From contig JAFUIS010000010.1 of the NCBI GenBank assembly GCA_017468365.1, positions 1 through 64,000 on the forward strand: a stretch of DNA of 64,000 bases. Direction: 5' to 3'. How positions within the stretch are numbered: the first letter of the stretch is position 1; every line of letters starts with the position of its first letter. Below the pieces are notes generated by a model. The model did no database searches. It was not told the origin of the DNA and saw only the letters and a list, made by a program, of their open reading frames with translations. Of the stretch, positions 41,689-49,640 are shown one piece after another. The translations under genes and the position numbers were made by a program. This stretch comes from Oscillospiraceae bacterium (GTDB lineage: Bacteria; Bacillota; Clostridia; Oscillospirales; Ruminococcaceae).

Positions 41689-42591
41689 TTGGGATTTTTC
41701 AGCAAAATAAGCGAAGGACTTAAAAAAACAAGGGATTCTCTCAAAGAGCGCTTTGACGACGTTTTTTCCGCCGGAAGCGTTGACGAGGACCTTTTTGATG
41801 AACTTGAAGAAGCACTTGTCCTTGCAGATACCGGCGCAAACACCGCCGCCGCTATTTGCGACGAACTCAGAAAAAGAGTGAAAAAAGAAGGCGTTTCCGA
41901 TCCGGAAAAAGTCCGTGAAATGATGTACGAAGTGGTTGCCGAAATGCTTCGCGGCGGCCAGTCTCTCGATATCGAAAACAAACCCGCCATCATCATGATG
42001 ATAGGTGTAAACGGCGCGGGAAAAACCACAACCATCGGAAAAATGGCAAAGAACTTCATCGATGACGGCAAAAAAGTCGTTGTCGCCGCCGCCGATACCT
42101 TCCGTGCCGCGGCAATCGATCAGCTTCAGGTCTGGACCGACCGCTGCGGTGCAGAACTTATAAAACATTCCGAAGGTTCCGACCCCGCGGCAGTCGTTTT
42201 TGACGCAGTTGCCGCCGGAAAAGCAAGAAAAGCCGACGTCATCATCTGCGATACCGCCGGCCGCCTTCAGAATAAAAAAGGCCTTATGGACGAACTTGCA
42301 AAAATCGGAAGAGTAATCGAAAGAGAAGCCCCGGGTTCCTCTGTCGAAACCCTTCTCGTCCTTGACGGAACCACCGGTCAGAACGCTCTTAACCAGGCAA
42401 GAGAATTCGGTGCCGCATGTCCCATAACCGGCATCGTACTTACAAAACTCGACGGCACCGCAAGAGGCGGCGTCGTTATCGGAATCCGTCAGGAACTTGG
42501 AATTCCGATAAAATTCATCGGAGTCGGAGAAAAAGCCGAAGACCTTCAGCCCTTCGACCCGGACGCTTTTGCAAAAGCGATTTTTGACTGA
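41689..42591 (+). CDS. ftsY: Signal recognition particle receptor FtsY
   Basis: 300 residues, N and G domains with only a short A region, as in many Firmicutes. The SRP GTPase motifs are clear: GVNGAGKTTTIGK (about 105-117), DTFRAAA (about 137-143), DTAGR (about 187-191) and TKLDGTARGG (about 249-258). FtsY docks SRP-ribosome complexes at the membrane. TTG 41689 follows AAAGGAGG at 8 bases. It begins a run with yhbY and nadD. Confidence 0.95.
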   Translation: MGFFSKISEGLKKTRDSLKERFDDVFSAGSVDEDLFDELEEALVLADTGANTAAAICDELRKRVKKEGVSDPEKVREMMYEVVAEMLRGGQSLDIENKPAIIMMIGVNGAGKTTTIGKMAKNFIDDGKKVVVAAADTFRAAAIDQLQVWTDRCGAELIKHSEGSDPAAVVFDAVAAGKARKADVIICDTAGRLQNKKGLMDELAKIGRVIEREAPGSSVETLLVLDGTTGQNALNQAREFGAACPITGIVLTKLDGTARGGVVIGIRQELGIPIKFIGVGEKAEDLQPFDPDAFAKAIFD

Positions 42592-42635
42592 ACACAAAAA
42601 CAACAGAAAGTTGATTTAAGATAAAGGAGAACAAT

Positions 42636-42929
42636 ATGATAACTACCAAACAGCGCGCATATCTTCGCTCTCTCGCAAACGGAATTCCCGCAATTCTTCA
42701 GGTGGGCAAAGACGGCGTTACCGAAGCACTTGTTAAAAACATCGATGAAGCCCTTGACGCAAGAGAGATCGTAAAAGTTTCCGTTCTTGAAACCGCACCT
42801 CTTTCTTCCAAAGAAGCCATCGAAGAAGTCATGAACCAGATCAAAGGATGCGAGGCCGTTCAGGTCATCGGCAGAAAATTCGTTGTCTATAAACGCAACC
42901 TTAAAGAACCCAAAATCATTCTTCCCTGA
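42636..42929 (+). CDS. yhbY: YhbY/CRM-domain RNA-binding protein
   Basis: 97 residues, a single CRM domain. LTSKQR-like opening ITTKQRAYLRSLAN, the GxxG loop-like GKDGVT (about 24-29), and VIGRKFVVYKRN (about 78-89) are typical. These proteins bind pre-50S ribosome particles. It lies 44 bases after ftsY and 10 before nadD, matching the yqeI-nadD order of Bacillus. Confidence 0.92.
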   Translation: MITTKQRAYLRSLANGIPAILQVGKDGVTEALVKNIDEALDAREIVKVSVLETAPLSSKEAIEEVMNQIKGCEAVQVIGRKFVVYKRNLKEPKIILP

Positions 42930-42938
42930 GGATAAAAA

Positions 42939-43538
42939 ATGAAGATCGGAATTTACGGAGGAAGCTTTGACCCGGTACACGTGGGCCACGTCAACGCGGC
43001 TCTCACCTTTAAAGAAGAGCTTTCTCTTGATAAGATAATAGTTATCCCGGCTTATCAGCCACCCCATAAAAAAGGTCTTGCCATGATCCCTTCGGAACAC
43101 CGGATGAATATGTGTAATCTCGCTTTCGGAAAGCTCGAAGGCTTCGAGGTTTCGGATATCGAAATTCTCCGTGCGGACGAAGGCTATATGGCGGATACCG
43201 TTGCCCAGATTCGTGAAATCTATCCCGACGACGAACTCTATCTTCTCATCGGCGGCGACATGCTGCTTTATTTCCGGAAGTGGTATGCATGGAGCAAGAT
43301 AACCGACGAAGCCGTTATTGCGGTTGCCGCAAGAAACTGGGAGGACGATGCAGCCCTTGAAGCCGAAGCCGCGGTTTTGAGAAGCTACGGCGCAGAGGTG
43401 CGCATCGTTCCCATCGACGTAAAAGAAATTTCTTCCACCGCCGTAAGAGAAACCGTCAAAAGAGCGGACGATATTTCTTCCATGGTGCCCGAAGGCGTCG
43501 ATGAATACATCTGGGATCATTATCTTTACTATAACTGA
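42939..43538 (+). CDS. nadD: Nicotinate-nucleotide adenylyltransferase
   Basis: 199 residues. It makes nicotinate adenine dinucleotide in NAD synthesis. The nucleotidyltransferase motif GGSFDPVHVGHV is at about 7-18, and the second motif ISSTAVRE at about 165-172. The ATG follows GAGGAT. Its usual neighbour yqeK is displaced by a lipoprotein gene here. Confidence 0.94.
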   Translation: MKIGIYGGSFDPVHVGHVNAALTFKEELSLDKIIVIPAYQPPHKKGLAMIPSEHRMNMCNLAFGKLEGFEVSDIEILRADEGYMADTVAQIREIYPDDELYLLIGGDMLLYFRKWYAWSKITDEAVIAVAARNWEDDAALEAEAAVLRSYGAEVRIVPIDVKEISSTAVRETVKRADDISSMVPEGVDEYIWDHYLYYN

Positions 43539-43555
43539 CTCTAAGGAGGCAAAAA

Positions 43556-44536
43556 ATGCTGAGAAAAACAACGGCAATAACTCTTGCCCTGGTTCTTGTG
43601 CTCGCCTTTGCGCTCACCGCATGTTCCGGCGGCTGGAGAGAAAGCTATGAAAGTTTTCTTGACGACCTTGTAGGAAAAGTGGACGTTGAAAGAGAAATCG
43701 TAAACGTAAACACCGAAGAAGCTATCCGCGACAAGCTTGAAGAATACAGCGAAGGCCAGACCATCTGGTTCCAGTTCGACGACTTTGACGGCGACGGAAC
43801 TTCCGAAGCTTTTGCTTTCTGCGGAAAAGCAGGTACCGAATATCTTGAAGGCGTCCTTTGGTTCGTAAATGAAAACTATGCAGCCGAACTTTGCGAAAGC
43901 GGAAAATGGACAAACCCCGAAATGGTCACCGTTGAAGGCACTACCTTCATGTTTGCCGAAAACCATGACGACGGACTCACCTATGTTTTCGGAATAGAAA
44001 ACAGCAAGGTTTACGAAACCGCCGTTTCCGGCACCTTCTCGAACCTTGAACATATCGGCGGAAAAGATTTCACCGCGGAGTTCACTTCCTACGACTATTA
44101 TGAAACCGAAGAAGAAGCAAAAAAAGAAGAACCCACCACCAAAAAATATTGGTTCTATCTTGAAAACGGCGAGTTCTTTGAATACGGCGCAGACGATTCC
44201 CTTCGCCGCGCAGACCTTCGTAAATATAAAGCCGGTTCCGACGTTATCGATACCATCTATGACCAGGGACTTACAGACGAACTTCTTGAAAGATATTATT
44301 CCGATGCCGATCAGGAGACCCTTGATTTTATCGCAAAAGAAGCGGGTTACTTCCACAGCATCATGCTCCGAGAAAACGGAATCCTTAACCTCAACTTCTA
44401 CGGCGCATATGATGATTGCTTCTATATCACCTTTAAGGTAAGCGAAGATTCCTCAGAAATAATCGACTGCGGACGCGGATTCTATCTTCCTGCGGCAGTT
44501 CCTGCCATTGCAACCTATCCGGAAGAGGCGGAATAA
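43556..44536 (+). CDS. Lipoprotein of unknown function inserted between nadD and yqeK
   Basis: 326 residues. The signal peptide MLRKTTAITLALVLVLAFAL ends with lipobox LTAC (Cys near 22). The mature domain is acidic and aromatic with no motif I recognise; WFQFDDFDGDGTSEAFAF (about 70-87) resembles the calcium-binding-like FG-GAP/dockerin-type acidic loop seen in some Clostridial lipoproteins that report on a charged ligand. It starts 17 bases after nadD with AAGGAGG, and its stop overlaps the yqeK start (TAATG). So it is translated within the nadD-yqeK-rsfS operon. Confidence 0.8.
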   Translation: MLRKTTAITLALVLVLAFALTACSGGWRESYESFLDDLVGKVDVEREIVNVNTEEAIRDKLEEYSEGQTIWFQFDDFDGDGTSEAFAFCGKAGTEYLEGVLWFVNENYAAELCESGKWTNPEMVTVEGTTFMFAENHDDGLTYVFGIENSKVYETAVSGTFSNLEHIGGKDFTAEFTSYDYYETEEEAKKEEPTTKKYWFYLENGEFFEYGADDSLRRADLRKYKAGSDVIDTIYDQGLTDELLERYYSDADQETLDFIAKEAGYFHSIMLRENGILNLNFYGAYDDCFYITFKVSEDSSEIIDCGRGFYLPAAVPAIATYPEEAE

Positions 44537-45132
44537 TGGATACAAAGAAATTTTGCCGGTTTTCCGAAGAGGAAATAAAAACGGTGCTCAAAAAAAGAAT
44601 GAATGAGCACCGATATGAGCACTCTCTCAATGTTGCCGAAAGAGCCGTGTTTCTTGCCGAAAAAAACGGCGCAGATGCCGAAAAAGCCCGCTTTGCCGGG
44701 CTTATCCACGATATCTGCAAAGGCATTCCGAAGGAAGAACAGCTTGAAATCATAAAAAATGCGGGGATAGAACTTGACGAGGATACCTTAAAATCCCCGG
44801 CGCTCTGGCATTCCGTTGCCGGTGCGGTATATTGTGAGCACGAACTCGGCGTTACCGACAAAGACGTGCTCAACGCGGTAAGGTACCATACTTCCGGAAG
44901 AGGGAATATGAGCATCCTCGAAAAAGTGGTCTATATGGCGGACCTCACAAGCGCCGAAAGAAACTATCCCGACGCGGAATATACCCGAAACCTTACCGAC
45001 AAAAGCCTTGATGAAGGCATCGCCTACGGTGTCCGCTGGATAGCTTCCGACCTTGAAAAAAGAGGTTTTCCCAAAGGAAAAGACACCGAAGCACTTTTGA
45101 AAGAATACGAAAACGTAACTATAACAGAATGA
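44536..45132 (+). CDS. yqeK: HD-domain hydrolase YqeK (Ap4A hydrolase)
   Basis: 198 residues. The HD metal site is visible: H in EHSLNVAERAV (about 34-44), HD in GLIHDICKG (about 56-64), and a later H in LWHSVAGA (about 90-97) and D in VYMADLTS. YqeK hydrolyses diadenosine tetraphosphate. It is followed closely by rsfS, as in Bacillus. GTGCTCA words are unusually dense in this gene. Confidence 0.9.
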   Translation: MDTKKFCRFSEEEIKTVLKKRMNEHRYEHSLNVAERAVFLAEKNGADAEKARFAGLIHDICKGIPKEEQLEIIKNAGIELDEDTLKSPALWHSVAGAVYCEHELGVTDKDVLNAVRYHTSGRGNMSILEKVVYMADLTSAERNYPDAEYTRNLTDKSLDEGIAYGVRWIASDLEKRGFPKGKDTEALLKEYENVTITE

Positions 45133-45146
45133 AAGGAAAAAGATCC

Positions 45147-45503
45147 ATGGAATCCAGAGAACTTGCACTTCGCATCGCAAAAATCCTTGACAACAAAAAA
45201 GCAACCGGTCTTCGCGTGCTCAAGATCGGCGAAATAAGCAGCATCGGAGATTATTTCGTAATCTGCTCCGCAAACAACAAAAGCCACGTCCAGTCCCTTT
45301 CCGATGAGGTCGATTTTGCCCTCGGTCACGAAGACGGAATCGCACCCCAGAGAGTTGAAGGCTATGCTTCCGCAAGCTGGATCCTTATGGACTATGCAAG
45401 CGTAATCGTCCACATCTTCAACGAAGAAGTTCGTGAATTCTATTCCCTTGAACGCCTTTGGAGCGATGCAAAAATCGAAGAAATCAACTTTGAAGAGGAA
45501 TAA
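45147..45503 (+). CDS. rsfS: Ribosomal silencing factor RsfS
   Basis: 118 residues. RsfS binds ribosomal protein uL14 and blocks subunit joining in starvation. Seen: IGDYFVICSANNKSHVQ (about 32-48), WILMDYASVIVHIF (about 82-95) and FYSLERLWSDA (about 102-112). I choose ATG 45147, nine bases after AAAGGA; an upstream ATG at 45129 overlaps the yqeK stop and lacks a site. Last gene of the ftsY-rsfS run. Confidence 0.93.
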   Translation: MESRELALRIAKILDNKKATGLRVLKIGEISSIGDYFVICSANNKSHVQSLSDEVDFALGHEDGIAPQRVEGYASASWILMDYASVIVHIFNEEVREFYSLERLWSDAKIEEINFEEE

Positions 45504-45516
45504 AAACAAAAATCCC

Positions 45517-45546
45517 TTGACAAAGCCGCGTTATTATTGATATTAT
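45517..45546 (+). promoter_or_regulatory. Promoter of the leuS T-box transcript
   Basis: TTGACA (45517-45522), 18 bases, TATTAT (45541-45546), about 55 bases before the start of the T-box stem. Confidence 0.72.
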
Positions 45547-45607
45547 ACATTTAATGTGTTTAAATATCTTAAATGCTTTGACAAAGAACAAGTAGTTTGT
45601 TTTTTCA

Positions 45608-45825
45608 TTCAAAGAGAGCCGCAGTTTGGTGCAATGCGGCAATGAAAAAACCGATGAACTCACTTTCGAGCAGCCGGAAGAAATTGCTTTTTTAAAAGCG
45701 AAAGTAAAACCGGACGGCGCCGCCGTTATACGGAATCGAGCCGGGCGCTGTTTTTGCGCCAAAGAAAGTGGTACCGCGGGTGATTTTTCCCGTCTTTCGT
45801 TTTTTCGAAAGACGGGATTTTTTAT
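45608..45825 (+). promoter_or_regulatory. T-box leader controlling leuS (leucine CTC specifier)
   Basis: The conserved T-box AAAGTGGTACCGCGG spans 45765-45779. It is followed by the terminator: CCCGTCTTTCG (45789-45799) pairs with CGAAAGACGGG (45806-45816), then a T-run. Stem I runs from about 45612 and shows the specifier context GATGAACTCAC with the leucine codon CTC at 45659-45661. Uncharged tRNA-Leu should stabilise the antiterminator and turn leuS on. The longer open frame that runs through this leader is not coding. Confidence 0.93.
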
Positions 45826-45877
45826 TTCCGCAAAAACAGTCAAAAATTATTTCAACATAAACTGGAGGAACCAAAAA

Positions 45878-48277
45878 ATGAAAGGCTATGATTATGCCGC
45901 AATCGAAAAGAAGTGGCAGGACATCTGGGACGAAAAGAAACCCTATGCCGCAACCACAGATTACACCAAGCCCAAATTCTACGGACTTGTTGAATTCCCC
46001 TATCCTTCCGGCCAGGGACTTCACGTAGGACATCCCCGTTCCTATACCGCCCTCGACATCGTTTCCAGAAAGAAAAGAATGCAGGGTTACAACGTTCTTT
46101 ACCCCATGGGCTGGGACGCATTCGGCCTTCCTACCGAAAACTTTGCTATCAAAAACCACATCCACCCCGAAATCGTAACCAAAAACAACGTTGACCACTT
46201 CAAGGCACAGCTCAAATCCCTCGGTCTTTCCTTTGACTGGGACCGCGAGATCAATACCACCGACCCCAACTATTATAAATGGACCCAGTGGATCTTCATC
46301 CAGCTTTTCAAACGCGGTCTTGCGTATAAAAAAGAGGCAAACGTAAACTGGTGCACCGGCTGCAAAGTTGTTCTTGCAAACGAAGAAGTAGTTAACGGCG
46401 TTTGCGAACGCTGCGGAAGCGAAGTTATCCATAAAGTAAAATCCCAGTGGATGCTCAAAATTACCGAATATGCCCAGCGCCTTATCGACGACCTTGACGA
46501 AGTTGATTATATCGAGCGTGTAAAGACCTCCCAGAAAAACTGGATAGGCCGTTCCACCGGTGCCGAAGTCGATTTTAACACCACCCTCGGCGATAAACTT
46601 AAAGTTTATACCACCCGCTGCGATACCCTTTTCGGCGCAACCTATATGGTAATGAGCCCCGAACACGAACTCATCGAAAAATGGGCCGATAAACTCGAAA
46701 ACATCGACGAAGTCCGCGCATATCAGGCAGAAGCCGCCAAAAAATCCGACTTTGAGCGTACCGAAATGGCAAAGGATAAAACCGGCGTTATGCTTAAAGG
46801 CGTAATGGGCATCAACCCCGTAACCGGAAAAGAAATTCCTATTTTTATCTCTGACTACGTTCTTACCACCTATGGTACCGGCGCTATCATGGCTGTTCCC
46901 GCACACGATACCCGCGACTGGGAATTCGCAAAAAAATTCGGTCTTCCGATAATTGAAGTCGTAAAAGGCGGCAACGTTGAGGAAGAAGCATATACCGACT
47001 GCAACGAAGGCATTATGGTAAACTCCGGTTTTGAAGACGGAATGACCGTTGAAGAAGCCAAAAAAGCCATGATCGAATACCTTGAAAAAGAGGGTATCGG
47101 CAAAGCAAAGGTAAACTTCAAGCTCCGTGACTGGGTATTCAGCCGCCAGAGATATTGGGGCGAACCCATTCCGATGATCTACTGCGAAAAATGCGGCTGG
47201 CAGCCCGTTCCGGAAGATCAGCTTCCTCTCCTTCTTCCCGAAGTAGAATCCTATGAACCCACCGATAACGGCGAAAGCCCTCTTTCCACCATGACCGATT
47301 GGGTCGAAACCACATGTCCCTGCTGCGGCGGTCACGCACATCGCGAAACCGATACCATGCCTCAGTGGGCAGGTTCTTCCTGGTATTTCCTCCGTTATTG
47401 CGATCCGACCTGCGATACCGGAATTGCTTCCAAAGAAGCTCTTGATTACTGGATGCCCGTCGATTGGTATAACGGCGGTATGGAACACACCACTCTCCAC
47501 CTGCTTTACAGCCGCTTCTGGCATAAATTCCTTTATGACATCGGCGCTGTTTCCACCAAGGAACCCTATTCCAAACGTACCAGCCACGGCATGATCCTCG
47601 GTGAAAACAACGAAAAAATGTCCAAATCCCGCGGAAACGTAGTCAACCCCGATGACGTAATCCGTGATTACGGCGCAGACACCCTCCGCCTTTATGAAAT
47701 GTTCATCGGCGACTTCGAAAAAGCCGCTCCCTGGAACACCAACTCCATCAAAGGCTGCAAACGCTTCCTCGACAGAGTATGGGCTCTTCAGGATATCATG
47801 CAGGGCGAAGGAATCCGCAGCGAACTCGAAAGCGGCTTCCACAAGACCATCAAAAAGGTCGGCGAAGATATCGATAACCTCAAGGCCAACACCGCAATCG
47901 CCGCAATGATGAGCCTTCTCAACGATATCACTTCCACCGGAAGCATCACCAAGGACGAGTATGAACTCTTCCTTACCCTTCTCAATCCCTTTGCACCCCA
48001 TATCACCGAAGAACTCTGGCAGGTTCTCGGTCATGAAGAACTTCTCTGCAAACAGGATTGGCCCGCTTATGACGAAGCAAAATGCACCGAAGCCACCGTC
48101 GAAATGGTTGTTCAGATCTGCGGAAAAATCAAAGCAAGAATGAACGTTGCCGCCGATGCAGATAAAGATACCTGCATTGCCGCAGCAAAAGAAGCCGCAG
48201 CAAAAGACCTTGAAGGCAAAACCATAATCAAGGAAATCTGCGTTCCCGGCAAGCTTGTAAACTTTGTTGCAAAATAA
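45878..48277 (+). CDS. leuS: Leucyl-tRNA synthetase
   Basis: 799 residues, class Ia. The HIGH motif is in GQGLHVGHP (about 44-52), the editing domain is near 220-400 ([17 protein letters not shown] about 328-344), and KMSKS is near 580. Zinc-type Cys pairs CTGC and CERC occur at about 159-182. The ATG at 45878 follows GGAGGAA, downstream of the T-box. It is under T-box control by uncharged tRNA-Leu. Confidence 0.96.
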   Translation: MKGYDYAAIEKKWQDIWDEKKPYAATTDYTKPKFYGLVEFPYPSGQGLHVGHPRSYTALDIVSRKKRMQGYNVLYPMGWDAFGLPTENFAIKNHIHPEIVTKNNVDHFKAQLKSLGLSFDWDREINTTDPNYYKWTQWIFIQLFKRGLAYKKEANVNWCTGCKVVLANEEVVNGVCERCGSEVIHKVKSQWMLKITEYAQRLIDDLDEVDYIERVKTSQKNWIGRSTGAEVDFNTTLGDKLKVYTTRCDTLFGATYMVMSPEHELIEKWADKLENIDEVRAYQAEAAKKSDFERTEMAKDKTGVMLKGVMGINPVTGKEIPIFISDYVLTTYGTGAIMAVPAHDTRDWEFAKKFGLPIIEVVKGGNVEEEAYTDCNEGIMVNSGFEDGMTVEEAKKAMIEYLEKEGIGKAKVNFKLRDWVFSRQRYWGEPIPMIYCEKCGWQPVPEDQLPLLLPEVESYEPTDNGESPLSTMTDWVETTCPCCGGHAHRETDTMPQWAGSSWYFLRYCDPTCDTGIASKEALDYWMPVDWYNGGMEHTTLHLLYSRFWHKFLYDIGAVSTKEPYSKRTSHGMILGENNEKMSKSRGNVVNPDDVIRDYGADTLRLYEMFIGDFEKAAPWNTNSIKGCKRFLDRVWALQDIMQGEGIRSELESGFHKTIKKVGEDIDNLKANTAIAAMMSLLNDITSTGSITKDEYELFLTLLNPFAPHITEELWQVLGHEELLCKQDWPAYDEAKCTEATVEMVVQICGKIKARMNVAADADKDTCIAAAKEAAAKDLEGKTIIKEICVPGKLVNFVAK

Positions 48278-48292
48278 AACATAAAGAAGCAG

Positions 48293-48322
48293 GGCGGGAG
48301 CAATGCTCCCGCCGCTTTTTTG
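48293..48322 (+). terminator. Terminator of leuS
   Basis: Stem GCGGGAGC (48294-48301) with GCTCCCGC (48305-48312), 3-base loop, then a T-run. Confidence 0.85.
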
Positions 48323-48339
48323 AAAAAAGGAGAATACCC

Positions 48340-49575
48340 ATGAACGAAAAAATGCTCTGGCAGTACGCAAGACTTATCGTCGGCGTCGGAATCAACCTTC
48401 AGAAAAACCAGACCCTTGTAATAAACTGCCCGGTTGACCGTGCGGATTTCGGAAGACTTTTAACCACCGCCGCCTATGACCTTGGCGCAAAGGACGTTAT
48501 TATGCTTTGGCGCGACGATTACTGCACCCGCGAACATTGGCTCCGTGCCGATGACAGCCTTTTTGACGGCGTTTACAGCTGGGACGCCGACCGCCTCAAC
48601 ACTCTTGCAAAAGAGGGAGCGGGCTATATTTCCATAGCTGCCGCAGACCCGGAAAACCTTAAAGGCGTTGATCAGGAACGCCAGCGCCGTTACAGCATTG
48701 CTTCCAACCGTGACCTTGCGGATTTCTATAACCTTGAAATGACAAACGGTTTCCCCTGGTGCGTGGCTTCCGTTCCGATAAAAGCCTGGGCAGAAAAAGT
48801 TTTCCCCGAACTTAAAGGCGACGAAGCCATCGAAAAACTCTGGGAAACCATCTTCAAAATGGTACGCATCACCGAAGACGGCGACGCCGTTGAAGCCTGG
48901 AAGGAACATTGCGGAAACCTTGAACGCAGAGCAAATATCCTCAACGAAATGAACCTTGAATCCGTTCATTACAAAAACTCTCTCGGAACCGACCTTACCG
49001 TTGAGCTTCCGGAAAACTGCCGTTGGCTTGCAGGCGGAGATACCTCCAAAGCCGGTTTCAAATTCGTTGCAAATATGCCTACGGAAGAAGTTTTTTCCGC
49101 ACCGAAGCGCGACGGAGTAAACGGCGTTCTTTATTCCGCAAGACCCCTTGTTCTTAACGGAAACATCGTTGATAAAATCCGTTTTGAGTTTGAAAACGGA
49201 AAAATCGTAAAAGCCACCGCCGAAAAAGGCGAGGAAGTTCTTAACAAGGCTCTCGATACCGATGAAAACAGCCGTTACCTCGGTGAAATCGCCCTTGTTC
49301 CTTACGATTCCCCCATTTCCAACAGCAAAATCACCTTCTTCAACACCCTTTTCGATGAAAACGCTTCCTGCCACTTTGCCTTCGGCGAAGCCTATCCTTC
49401 CAGCATCGAAGGCGGCGACGATATGACCGAAGAAGAACTTTTCGAACGCGGAATCAACGCCACCGCCGGAGTTCACGTCGATTTCATGGTCGGCACCGCA
49501 GACCTTTCCATCACCGGCAAAACCCGTGACGGAAAAGAAGTAGTAATCTTCGAAAACGGAAACTTCGTGTTCTGA
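48340..49575 (+). CDS. M29-family aminopeptidase (AmpS/thermophilic aminopeptidase)
   Basis: 411 residues. This family uses two metals bound by Glu, His, and Asp in the C-terminal half. Here GEIALVPYDSPIS (about 307-319), HFAFGEAYPSS (about 345-355) and HVDFMVGT (about 380-387) carry those ligands. Cytosolic; it releases N-terminal residues from peptides. AAAGGAG precedes ATG. It follows leuS after the terminator and could be read through from it. Confidence 0.92.
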   Translation: MNEKMLWQYARLIVGVGINLQKNQTLVINCPVDRADFGRLLTTAAYDLGAKDVIMLWRDDYCTREHWLRADDSLFDGVYSWDADRLNTLAKEGAGYISIAAADPENLKGVDQERQRRYSIASNRDLADFYNLEMTNGFPWCVASVPIKAWAEKVFPELKGDEAIEKLWETIFKMVRITEDGDAVEAWKEHCGNLERRANILNEMNLESVHYKNSLGTDLTVELPENCRWLAGGDTSKAGFKFVANMPTEEVFSAPKRDGVNGVLYSARPLVLNGNIVDKIRFEFENGKIVKATAEKGEEVLNKALDTDENSRYLGEIALVPYDSPISNSKITFFNTLFDENASCHFAFGEAYPSSIEGGDDMTEEELFERGINATAGVHVDFMVGTADLSITGKTRDGKEVVIFENGNFVF

Positions 49576-49602
49576 TAACCCGTGCTCAAAGAACAAAACC
49601 AA

Positions 49603-49640
49603 AAATCCCGTGCTCAAATTTTGAGCACGGGATTTTTTAT
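49603..49640. terminator. Terminator between M29 gene and the M56-M23 gene, bidirectional
   Basis: Sixteen-base arms AAATCCCGTGCTCAAA (49603-49618) and the complement at 49620-49635, with a T-run. A third copy of GTGCTCA lies just before at 49580-49586. Confidence 0.88.

Noticed and set aside
45626..45877. Upstream extension of leuS starting at a GTG at 45626
   Set aside because: It runs through the T-box and its terminator; ATG 45878 has a good ribosome-binding site and the normal LeuS N-terminus.
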